Positions 16,363 through 25,600 of a DNA stretch of 36,953 bases are shown piece after piece; within the stretch, counting starts at the first letter, position 1, and each line of letters opens with the position of its first letter. The DNA is from Halothermothrix sp. (GTDB lineage: Bacteria; Bacillota; Halanaerobiia; DY22613). The translations under genes and the position numbers were made by a program. Location: the NCBI GenBank assembly GCA_016841825.1, contig JAENYK010000024.1:1-36953 (forward strand). The letters run 5' to 3'. Below the pieces are notes generated by a model. That model made no database searches and was not told the DNA's origin. It was given only the letters and a program-made list of their open reading frames with translations.

Positions 16363-16554
16363 ATGATTTATGTATTTAGAACCTGTTCAGTATGTGGAGA
16401 ACCCATTAGTTGGGAACGATTATCTGTCTTTCCGGAGACACGCTGTTGTGTAAAGTGTGCCGAGGAGTATGGCTCAGATGTTAATTTTTCCAATCCAGTT
16501 ATTGGTATGGATTTGGAGACATATAAAGACTTATTGGGAGCAGTCAGAAGCTAG
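16363..16554 (+). CDS. Small DksA/TraR-type C4 zinc-finger protein
   Basis: This 63-residue protein is essentially one zinc finger: Cys8-x2-Cys11 (CSVCGEPI) and Cys29-x2-Cys32 (CVKC), with the intervening ERLSVFPETRC segment typical of the DksA/TraR finger. The coiled-coil that lets DksA enter the RNA polymerase secondary channel is absent, so a full DksA role is unlikely. ATG 16363 is chosen because AAAAGGAGGG ends 6 nt upstream; ATG 16357 is too close, and a start at 16306 would place the ribosome binding site inside the gene. It stands between the nif3-like gene and the coiled-coil zinc-ribbon gene. Confidence 0.78.
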   Translation: MIYVFRTCSVCGEPISWERLSVFPETRCCVKCAEEYGSDVNFSNPVIGMDLETYKDLLGAVRS

Positions 16555-16658
16555 CAAAAATCTATAAGGTTATTGGAAAAATTGATCGATAAGTAGAGGG
16601 AAATCTGGATTAAGAGAGAAACTAAAGATAGTGGAGACCAAGAGAGGAGGAAGCAGAG

Positions 16659-17375
16659 ATGACTGTTGTGGAGCAACTGTATCGCTTGCAGAGAATTGAC
16701 AAAGCCTTAAAAGAGATTGAGGCAGCACAGCTGGATCAAACAGAATTAAAAAGGTTGGTACAGTTAAAACAGGAAGAGCAGGCATCGGCGCTCCGTTTAG
16801 GTCAGTTAGACTGGCGATTACGGGGTATTAAACGACAGGTGAGCCAGGGAGAGACAGAGATTAATGAGGTTGCTCAAAAAGTTGATAAATATGAAGAAAA
16901 GTTGTATGATGGTTCAATTCAAAATTCTAAAGAGTTAGAACATATGAAATCAAATATTGATGTGTTAAGGGCTCAGCAAGAAGAGATGGAACAGACAGTG
17001 ATTGAATTGATGGAAGAAGTAGAGGAAGTGGAAGGAGAGCTAACTGAGTATAAGGTTGAACATCAAAAACTACAGGTAGATTGTGATCAATTGGAGAAGG
17101 AGTTAAAGGAAAGGCTATACAAACTCCGATCTGATGAAAAACGTTTTCGGGGAAAACGTGAGGTATTAGTAAACCTGATTCCAGAAAAACTCTATCAGCA
17201 TTATCTGACTATTTACGGCAGACATGACGGTTTAGCTGTGGTGAGAATTCGGGGAAATATTTGTTCAGGTTGCCAGGTTAGTTTACCGGCAATGGTTATT
17301 GATAAAGTCAAACAATCAGCAGAACCAGTGCATTGTGAATTCTGTGGAAGGATTCTATTTTATAAAAAAGGATAA
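16659..17375 (+). CDS. Coiled-coil protein with C-terminal C4-type zinc ribbon
   Basis: The 238-residue protein is almost wholly heptad-like coiled coil from residue 1 to about 190 (for example ELEHMKSNIDVLRAQQEEME), ending in a zinc ribbon with NICSGCQVSLPAMVID and HCEFCGRILFY (two CxxC pairs). This architecture (zf-RING_7 / DUF164-like) is widespread. The family is often placed next to nif3-like and trmK genes and its molecular function is not well defined; nucleic-acid or chaperone-type roles have been suggested. GAGAGGAGG lies shortly before ATG 16659. It is the last gene before rnpB. Confidence 0.88.
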   Translation: MTVVEQLYRLQRIDKALKEIEAAQLDQTELKRLVQLKQEEQASALRLGQLDWRLRGIKRQVSQGETEINEVAQKVDKYEEKLYDGSIQNSKELEHMKSNIDVLRAQQEEMEQTVIELMEEVEEVEGELTEYKVEHQKLQVDCDQLEKELKERLYKLRSDEKRFRGKREVLVNLIPEKLYQHYLTIYGRHDGLAVVRIRGNICSGCQVSLPAMVIDKVKQSAEPVHCEFCGRILFYKKG

Positions 17376-17414
17376 TATCTAAATTAAGTGGGAAATATTA
17401 ATATAGAAGATTGC

Positions 17415-17443
17415 TTGACACTGAATATTAGGTGTGTTATACT
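17415..17443 (+). promoter_or_regulatory. Sigma-70 promoter of rnpB
   Basis: TTGACA (17415-17420) and TATACT (17438-17443) are separated by 17 nt. The start point would be near 17450, leaving about 70 nt of 5' leader before the folded RNase P RNA. Confidence 0.85.
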
Positions 17444-17522
17444 TTGTCTTGTCCTTGAGGGACGTAATACAGAAAGATTAATTTTTACGGAAAGTGAATT
17501 TATAAAGTTATTAAAAATTCAA

Positions 17523-17880
17523 TAGATAAGTAGACTAGATGATCGCGAGTAACAATGCTGAGAGGCGTTATTCGAGGAAAGTCCGGGCTCCATAGGGCAG
17601 GGTGCTGGGTAACCCCCAGTGGAGGTGACTCTAAGGACAGTGCCACAGAGATATACCGCCATACTATTGTATGGTAAGGGTGAAAAGGTGCGGTAAGAGC
17701 GCACCAGCATTCAGGTGACTGAATGGCTAGGTAAACCCCACCTGGAGCAAGACCAAGTAGAGAGACTTTAATGGGTAGCCCGCCCAGTCTCCGGGTAAGG
17801 TCGCTTGAGATGTCTGGCAACAGACATTCTAGATAGATGATCATCCACGACAGAACCCGGCTTATCGGTCTGCTTATCCT
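17523..17880 (+). ncRNA. rnpB: RNase P RNA, bacterial class A
   Basis: This is the catalytic RNA that matures the 5' ends of tRNAs. The ends pair as helix P1: GATAAGTAGAC (17525-17535) with GTCTGCTTATC (17868-17878). The universally conserved regions are present: GAGGAAAGTCCGGGCTCC (CR-I), CACAGAGA, GGTGCGGTAAGAGCGCACC (the P10-P11 area), and ACAGAACCCGGCTTAT (CR-V) near the 3' end. Layout and length of about 356 nt match the ancestral type A rather than the Bacillus type B. A T-rich run (from about 17887) follows. Confidence 0.96.
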
Positions 17881-17964
17881 ACTGAATTTTTTTATTTATA
17901 AGGAAAAAATTTATTTTTCGTGATATTTTCGTGATATATTTTGCTTAAACTAAATACATAGCGA

Positions 17965-18116
17965 TTCACCCAGTAGCTAGACTATATTATAAAGATATTA
18001 AATTACCCTAATTCAGTAGTTGAGATCGAGAACCTTCCATGTATTTTCGATCAAGGCTATTTAAATAAATACCCCCTTTCCCCGACATAACCCCTGTGTC
18101 GGGGTTTTGATTTTTT
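17965..18116 (+). ncRNA. Candidate small RNA with promoter-like sequence and intrinsic terminator
   Basis: TTCACC (17965-17970) and TATAAA (17988-17993), separated by 17 nt, form a plausible promoter. The transcript from about 18000 would include an internal stem, TTGAGATCGA (18020-18029) with TCGATCAA (18047-18054), and end at the strong hairpin CCCCGACA/TGTCGGGG (18080-18104) followed by TTTTGATTTTTT. The length would be about 115 nt. It has no coding potential that I can support. Confidence 0.35.
18080..18116 (+). terminator. Intrinsic terminator
   Basis: CCCCGACA (18080-18087) pairs perfectly with TGTCGGGG (18097-18104); the tail is TTTTGATTTTTT. Confidence 0.85.
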
Positions 18117-18137
18117 ACCCGTAAAACTTATAAAATT

Positions 18138-18180
18138 CCCTGAAGTCCACGATTGATTTGGATTTTGGGGATTTTTTATT
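18138..18180 (+). terminator. Second, tandem intrinsic terminator-like hairpin
   Basis: CCCTGAAGTCC (18138-18148) pairs with GGATTTTGGGG (18160-18170) through 11 pairs including three G-U, followed by ATTTTTTATT. Confidence 0.6.
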
Positions 18181-18271
18181 TTCCTGCACTCCAAAGCTGT
18201 TGATTGGGCGGTATAAATTATTGGAGGTGAAAAATAGATAAAACTTCTGCTAAAAAGAGGATTTGTCATAT

Positions 18272-18304
18272 ATATGGATAAAAACAGTTTATATAAATTT
18301 AAAG
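18272..18304 (+). repeat. Upstream motif, copy 1 (ATATGGATAAAAACAG plus AT-rich tail)
   Basis: The 16-mer at 18272-18287 is identical to 19006-19021, and both are followed by a similar TATATAAATT-AAA run. Each copy precedes a gene start, by about 78 and 33 nt respectively. It may be a shared promoter or regulator site, or the relic of a local duplication. Confidence 0.5.
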
Positions 18305-18364
18305 CAGCTCAATTGTTTCATTTGAAAAATCTGGATACTAATAACCTTAAGGAGGAATCTTTCG

Positions 18365-18919
18365 ATGAAAATTGAAATTAGGTCAGTAAAAATTGAAGAA
18401 TTTGCCCAGATAATCGAAATCAAACATGAATGCTGGAGGCATGATTATAACAAAGTAGTTCCCAAAGCGACCCTTAGGAATTTGAATGCAGCTGAAGATA
18501 CTATCTGGCTGCAGGAATGGATAGCTGATGAGACTGATGATCTGCGAATCATTTTAGGAGTTATTGTGGATAATCAGCTTGTCGGATTTGTCGCAGCTAG
18601 TTCAGTTGAAGAGTGTGATGCAGAATATGATGTGGAGGTGAACATGTTATTTGTTAGTAATAAATATCGTGGAATGGGATTAGGTCTAAAACTACTTGAA
18701 GAAGTAATGAAATTCTTTGGTAATGGAGATGTCACTTCAGTGATTTTGTATAACTGGCGCGAACTCGATTCTAATCAATTCTATCGGAATATTGGTGGGA
18801 AGGTGGTCAAGGAACAGATTCAAAATTGTGGTGGCAAGGAATTAGTTACCGATATATTTGCCTGGCAAATTGATGAGTTATTAGCTATTTTGCGTACAAA
18901 ATTGGTTAAATACTCTTAA
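18365..18919 (+). CDS. GNAT-family N-acetyltransferase
   Basis: This 184-residue acetyl-CoA-dependent acetyltransferase has the GNAT fold. The N-terminal segment is IEIRSVKIEEFAQIIEIKHECW, beta-4 and the pyrophosphate loop are VEVNMLFVSNKYRGMGLGLKLLEEV (the R-G-M-G-L-G motif A), and motif B is YNWRELDSNQFYRNIGGKVV. The substrate cannot be told from the sequence; the closest general type is RimI-like or small-molecule acetyltransferases. AAGGAGG lies 8-9 nt before ATG 18365. A motif shared with the next gene lies upstream, which suggests similar regulation. Confidence 0.85.
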   Translation: MKIEIRSVKIEEFAQIIEIKHECWRHDYNKVVPKATLRNLNAAEDTIWLQEWIADETDDLRIILGVIVDNQLVGFVAASSVEECDAEYDVEVNMLFVSNKYRGMGLGLKLLEEVMKFFGNGDVTSVILYNWRELDSNQFYRNIGGKVVKEQIQNCGGKELVTDIFAWQIDELLAILRTKLVKYS

Positions 18920-19005
18920 TTTAAAGTTTTATTATTATTAATAGGGGTTTACTGACTATTTGGATATAAAATAAAAAAAGCAAATAAAAGAAGGAATTTG
19001 AAAGA

Positions 19006-19036
19006 ATATGGATAAAAACAGATATATATAAATTAA
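19006..19036 (+). repeat. Upstream motif, copy 2 (ATATGGATAAAAACAG plus AT-rich tail)
   Basis: This is the second copy of the motif at 18272; here it lies only 33 nt before the ATG of the NTF2-like gene, so it would be in the promoter or 5' untranslated region. Confidence 0.5.
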
Positions 19037-19053
19037 ACTAAGGGGTGGTCAAA

Positions 19054-19512
19054 ATGAAGAAGATACTAATAAGTTGCTTGGTGATAATTTATCTGTTTAT
19101 ATTTGTATCATCGGAATGTATTAAAGCAGATAATGTTGATGATCAGGTGGAGTTGGTGATGAATACAGTTACCCAGTTTATTGAAGCTTTTGAAAATGAA
19201 GATGTTGATAGTATTAAAACAATTTTGTCCAGTGATTTTGTAATGTTAGACGAAGGTAATACATTAAATAAGGATGTGTATATTGGTTTGTTACAAGATG
19301 TTTTAGAGAGCGGTTTAGATTACCATTACTTAACTATCAGTGATCTAGCTGTAGAACAAATTAGCGATGGAGAATATAAAATATTGGGGGAATTAGAGAT
19401 TTCAATGACAGATGAACCTGTTACTATAGTTTCATCGTTATTTAAAGTTAAAAAAATAAACGATATTTATTATATATCAGAATTTAGTACTTATAATGCA
19501 GTAGCCAAGTAA
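19054..19512 (+). CDS. Small secreted NTF2-like (SnoaL/DUF4440-type) protein
   Basis: The 152 residues begin with a signal peptide (MKKILISCLVIIYLFIFVSS, likely cleaved after CIKA). The mature part follows the NTF2/SnoaL pattern: a first helix VTQFIEAFENEDVDSIKTIL, then SDFVMLDEGNTLNKDVYIGLL, and paired strands ending SSLFKVKKINDIYYISEF. Such domains bind small ligands or act as enzymes or partners; none of these roles is visible here. The Cys in SSEC does not fit a good lipobox. I start at ATG 19054, with AGGGGTGG at 19041-19048; the in-frame GTG 19045 lies within that ribosome binding site. It is the first of three consecutive secreted-protein genes. Confidence 0.75.
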   Translation: MKKILISCLVIIYLFIFVSSECIKADNVDDQVELVMNTVTQFIEAFENEDVDSIKTILSSDFVMLDEGNTLNKDVYIGLLQDVLESGLDYHYLTISDLAVEQISDGEYKILGELEISMTDEPVTIVSSLFKVKKINDIYYISEFSTYNAVAK

Positions 19513-19522
19513 TTGTGTGAAC

Positions 19523-19614
19523 TCGTTCAGCTAAAACTGAACTTTGGGACTTCAGATGGGGATTCAACTCGCCTGAGGTAGAACAAGGTAGCTCTCACTT
19601 ATAGGAGTGGGAGT
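19523..19614 (+). mobile_element. Three-hairpin element, possible orphan IS200/IS605-type end or structured RNA
   Basis: Three consecutive hairpins are visible: GTTCAG/CTGAAC (19525-19542), CTTCAG/CTGAGG (19550-19578) and CTCTCACT/AGTGGGAG (19592-19613). The last, followed by TCATAG, and the GGGGATTCAAC...CCTGAGGTAGAACAAGG run resemble right ends of IS200/IS605 elements, which carry the omega-RNA scaffold of TnpB. No tnpA or tnpB is nearby, so this would be a solo end. Alternatively it is a leader RNA of the giant gene that starts 37 nt later. The resemblance is from memory, not from a search. Confidence 0.35.
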
Positions 19615-19650
19615 CATAGAAATTAGATATATCTTGAAAGGAGAGTCGGA

Positions 19651-22600
19651 ATGTTTACCTTAAAACTAAAAAAATTTTTGCAGCTTATCTGCTGCTTCCT
19701 ACTGGTTTTTTGCATAATGATGATTCATAGTAAGGTTGTTTATGCGTTTAATTTTATTGGAGTCGAGGATGAGTCAATAAATTATCACTATAATAAAAAT
19801 GAGAATTGGGTTCACTTTAAGACGATAAACTTAGATCAGGAGAAATTGAAAGATGTCACAACCTTAAAATGTGAGATAAAGGCGAGTATCAAAAACCATT
19901 GGGTTTTGGTTGGTGGTTGGGGAAATTGGTATTTGAATGTTAAATTACATTTAAACGGAGTATATTTAGGGAAAGTATCCTGCTGGACAGATACTGTTGA
20001 TGGTTATAAGAACTACACTAAAGAGTTCACTGTACGACTGGACAATCTGAACTTAGTGAACTGTTCTAATCCGACGATCACAATGTACTATCAGACAGAT
20101 ATTAGGGGATTAGGCCCAGTAGACGGGGGATATATCCAACGTTTAAGAGTTTATGCCGATGACATCAATGCTCCTGAGATTAAAGATTTTTACATTCATG
20201 ATGGTAAAGCGACCAATAGCAGGAACGTTAACTTACATATATCAGCCAAAGATGTGCTGAGCGGGTTGTATCAGATCTGTTTTAGTAATAACGGTAGTAG
20301 CTATACTGCCTGGGAATCCTATAAAACTACAAAAACCTGGACTTTGACCAGTGGTGATGGGCAGAAGAAGGTTTATCTGAAACTAAAGGATAAGGTTGGC
20401 AATATATCGCAGGGCTATCTTTCAGATCCAGTTGTTCTTGATACCACTCCACCGGTCAAAAAATCTATTACAATTGGAGAAAAACGGATAGAGAGTGTGG
20501 CTGTAAACTGGAATTTTACCGATGCTTTAATCGGTATGTCAACCAATCATCCCTACGAATATGCACTAACGACAGGCAATGTAACACCCTCATCGGGAAG
20601 TTATAGTACACTAAAAACAACAATATTTAATCAGTTAACCAGTAAACAGGGTTACTATGCCTGGGTAAGGGCTTATGACAAATTAGATAATCGAAGTTCC
20701 TGGTATCGTTCAGCACAATTCTCTCCACTATCTGAATCAATTTCTTCATTTACAGCACTGCCTGTAGCGGAGATAGATCAGCTAACTGGTCAACCAGTTT
20801 ATCAAGTGAGGTTGACGATACCTGAAGTCGATTGCGCTTCCTATATTATTGAAAGAGATTCAGCAGAACTGACCGAATTAAATAGTAGTGGTTCTTATAC
20901 TGATAACCGGGACCTTCAGAAACACGGAATTTATCAGTATTCGGTTTATACTGAAAATGTGATTGGTGATAAGTCTACAAAAACGTCACAGAATGTTATC
21001 ATTCCGAATATTTCTCCTGAACTGGATAACGGGGATGTCAGTGTTTCAAATTCAGACCTGACAGACATAGATCTAGAACAGGTTTTTTATACAAATAATA
21101 GAACTTTTCATCTCAATCTGCCAACTGTTGATCCTGAAGATGATGAGCTCAAATACCAGCTGATCTACAAAAAAGATAATGGGAATTTGAAAACATATTT
21201 CACAGAGTTGCAGAGTAGTGGATCTTCGGTGAATTTTGCACAGGATGGAGTATATCAATGGTATTTACAGTTTGCAGAATTTGATGGTGGGACAGAGATA
21301 ACGACCACTGATCCCAACGACTCTGATAAACCTTTAAGAACCAGAGTGCCGGCGGATAGTCTGTATGAGTTTGTTTTAGATACCATTGCACCTGCTGCTT
21401 CAGCTAATACTTTCAGGTTAACTAATGACACCCAGAGTATCACCTATAGCCAATCCAGACCAACCAATAATCGGGAGGTGAGGATTGCTAATATTCAGCT
21501 ATTTGATAATATTGGTGTTGAAGAGGTATATTTTTGGAATGATACTGCCAGCATGCCAGACAAGTTCTACACCGTGAGTCAAGCGGTAGAGAATAATTTT
21601 TTGAAATCAGCCGTCAAGAATGAATTGGCCAGTACTGCTGCCGGGATAAGATTGTCTTCTGAAGAGATAACCCAGATAACTGATCTTCCCTGGATTTTAA
21701 AAAGCGGTGCAGATGGTAGCCGAACTGTAAAGATGAAAGTTGTCGATAAAGCTGGTAATGTAACGATTAAAACTATGGCTGTTAAGTTGGATACTACACC
21801 ACCATTGCCTCCGATATTACAGGATTTTGATCATGTTCACAGCCAGGATAATGATCGAAGGAGAATCAATATAATCTGGGATAATCGTATCACAGATGTA
21901 GCTGGTTTTATGGGTAATTACTCAATAGCCGGTCATATTCAACAGATAAATCAGAGTGAGATATTACTAACCACAGATAATGGCCTTGTCACTGGGGGCA
22001 GTTACTCTATTGAGGTAACTGATTCGGGATATAACCAACCTGTAAAAGTAGCAATCTATGCTATCGACAGAGCAGGGAATATTTCCATGACAGCTACGCA
22101 ATATACAGCCTTTACACCAGCCAAATTGGGTGAGGTTAGATATAACCAACAGGAGAGTGGCTATAATGAAATCGTATATGGCGGTCATTTCATGAAATTC
22201 ACCTTAATTGATCCCGGTAAGGCAAACAAACATGTTTTAGAGTATGGAGCTTTAACGGGAGGAGAATTTACTCCCCAGGGTGAGCTGGCAATTGTTGACT
22301 CTAATCTTTTTTTCCATCAGGCTCTTAACCCTCATCAGGAAAAATATTATCGACTGGTAGCATTTAATGACTCCGGTGATAGGACTATAGGTGAGTATTT
22401 TGTAGCAAAAGTACCCAATATTCCACCGATGGCACCGATTATCTCTGATGTGAGCTATCCACAGAATTTTAATGTAGTCTATAATGAAGATTCAGAGGTA
22501 ATTTTTAATTATCAACCTGGATTAGATGTGGATGGAGATGACATTGCTCATACCATCAATTGGGCACCTGGAAGTACTCCCGGGGAAGACGAGTTTAATA

Positions 22601-25600
22601 AGATTAGGATTGGAGATCCGACCAGCATTCCTTTAAGCAAAGATGATCTGATCCATGGAAGTTCATATACCTGGTATGTAGAGGTTCAGGAAATAGAAGA
22701 AACATATCAATTGCACAGTGAGAGTCAAAGGATAACTTTCATTGTAGATAAGCATGCACCACTAATTAAAGGAGATAATATCGATCAATTATACACTAAT
22801 AAAGAGAGCTTAAAGGTGATAGCGACCGATCTGACTGAAACAGGTAATCCGGGTGAAATCTATAGCAATATCAACAGAGTATTCTATCAGAAGAACAATC
22901 AATCCTCTGAGTACGAAGTGGAGCTCACTCCAAATTCTGATGGGACATGGGGAGGTTTTATCACTCTGGAAGCAGGGGAGTACTCACTTCAAGTTTTTGC
23001 CCAGGATAACGCTGGTAATATTTCAACAGAGTTTCTCAATTATCAGCTCAAGGTTGATCATACTTCACCAGAGATAGTAGAGGCAAATATTGACTTAGAA
23101 CTTGAATCAGGAAGCTACAATACATATCGATCTAACATTCCTTTAGAGATAACTATTACAGATCCTGTTGTCCACAATATAGCCTCTGGGAGTAGGAGAC
23201 TGACCTATTGGTTTGTGGAAAATCCGGGAGATGAAGCAAATATAGCAGGTCAGACGATAAATTTAATTGATAACTCTTCAACATCTAATTTAGTTCTGGA
23301 TATGTCCGGGGTAGTTGATAATCGGGAATACTATCTGGTATTACAGGTAGAAGATCGGGCTGGTAATAAATCGGAGAAAAAATATCTGGGCCAGATCTAT
23401 ATTGATACAACGGCCCCGGAAGTAAATCTAGATCTGACAGGTCATAAAACATATGGAAGTAAGAATTATTTGGCTGATCTGAACTCACTAATATGTGATT
23501 CTTTCGCTCTAGACACTGAAAGTGGGATCAAGATTGAGGAATACAATATCTACTCAGTAAAGAAAGAAGACTTCGTAAATGACCAGTGGGCTGATTGGGA
23601 CACTGTTCAACAGACTGCTTTAATAGATGGAGATAGTTACAGTATTGCCTTTAGAGGAACCAATGGGGTTGGAAATAGTACAACTGTAATCAGTGAAGAG
23701 TTGGTTTATGACAGTTCTGAGCCTGTCGATCTGGATCTGGGTATATCAGCAGATATAGTAGTGTCAAATGAGACCATAATTATCACTGCCCAGGCTCATG
23801 ATGAGCATTCACCAATTACTTCACTAATGCTGGCAATAGGGTCAACACCTGGTGGAAACGAATTAACCTCGGCAATTTATGGAAATGAAGCAGGCTGGCT
23901 GCAGATGAAATTAGTAAATGGGGAGTATCGTTTAACCATTCCAGATATAGCGGACGGTATATACTACTCAACGTTGGCAGTTACAAATGCAGCAGGGAGT
24001 ACTTCCATTCTTGATGGTCAGACGATTGAAGTAGATAATCATCAGGAAAAATTGATAGTAAATGATGAAGGTCCTTATACGGCTTTTAATGATAAGCTAA
24101 CTGCCAGTTGGCAATACGTTGGAGGAAAAGAGATTGTCGAATATCAATACAGGGTTAAAATTAAAGATGGCAGTTATATTACTGAGATGAGATCCACCGA
24201 TCAAACCCAGATAAGATTGGAGAATCTGAATCTGACTCATGGTGAAACGTATCAATTTGAGGTAACCGCTGTATCCGATGATGGTGCACTCTTATCAGAC
24301 CTTAGTCCAGGGATAGCGGTGGATACTTCTGGGCCTGTCATTGACTTCTTTAATGTGCCGGAATATAGCAGTTCAGGGAAAATTAGATTTGATTGGCAGG
24401 GCACTGATACTGAGTCTGGTGTGATCAAAGTCGAAGTAGCCCTGGGAAGTGATTATAAACTTACCGATATAACCGATGGCTGGATAGAGCTTGTTGACAG
24501 TCATCTGAATAGTCAAGAGTTAAATCTAATTACTGGTCAGCGCTATTATACCATGTTTAGAATAACCAATGGTGCGGGTACTCAGACAGATAGAACCGGT
24601 TCACCTGTAATAATTGATGACACTCCACCACCAGTACCTGAGATTGAAGATCGGGCAGTTTATATTAATTATGATCAACCCTTTACTATTGATATGACCA
24701 ATACGATTCTACTGAATAGAATCGATGCCGAAAGTGGTAATCAAGAATATTATTGGACATACTCGCATGATCAAGATAGTTTAGTTTTGGACAATCAGAC
24801 TTTGAACTGGTCAGAATTAGAAAGTCTGAAAATAAGGTTTAGCAATATACTCGATTTAGTCGATAGCAGTCAAATAATCGATGGGACAACCTATTATTTT
24901 GCGGTTAAAACTATTAATGGGGCTGGACTAGCCAGTATTGGTGTTAGTGATGGAATTACTATTGATAACTCTGCACCCTCAATTCCGGAATTGAAGGTGC
25001 TTCATACCACAAATTTAAATCAGGATGAGGAAGTAAATTATATTACCAATACTAATAATCTAAAACTGTGGATTGATTCAACAGATGTACATTCGAATGT
25101 AGATAAATATCTATATGCATATGGCCTCTGGGGAGAGGTATCTGGAATCCCACGCCAGGAACTGCCAATCACTGACCCGGAGGAATACAATCAACCACAG
25201 GTGATTTCGTTAACCGATCTGCAACTTACGGAAGGTCAGATTTATTACTTCGCTGGTGAAAGTTGTAATGGTGCGACGATAATCTCCCAGACCGGATATA
25301 GTAGTGGTTTGATTTTAGATGCTTCAGTACCTGAGATTATTAATGTCAATGGTACAGCATCGGGCGATAAACTAATTTTTGACTGGGATGTTAATCTGAG
25401 CACAACAATATCTGCGATAACCAGGTATGAAATAGGTTTGGTCACAGATCCAGCCATAGAACCTGCGGAATGGATAGATATGGGATTGGCAAAGACCAGT
25501 ACTATAGATGCCACTTCCTTAGCGGATGGAGAATACTATCTAAAAATTCGGGCATATAATGCAGCCGGAAATTATTCGAAACCCAATAATGGAATGGGGA

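Larger units (their letters stand above)
17881..18364. other. Long intergenic stretch with promoter-like and terminator signals but no clear gene
   Basis: Between rnpB and the GNAT gene there is no convincing protein gene. It holds the candidate small RNA and two terminators listed separately, and a short frame at 18274-18375 (MDKNSLYKFK...) without a ribosome binding site, which runs into the GNAT gene in another frame. It also carries the first copy of the ATATGGATAAAAACAG motif. Confidence 0.5.

Noticed and set aside
17500-17844. 114-codon minus-strand frame
   Set aside because: It lies on the RNase P RNA gene; the conserved RNA explains the sequence.
18274-18375. 33-codon frame MDKNSLYKFKAAQLFHLK...
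   Set aside because: No ribosome binding site, it overlaps the GNAT start in another frame, and its beginning coincides with the repeated DNA motif.
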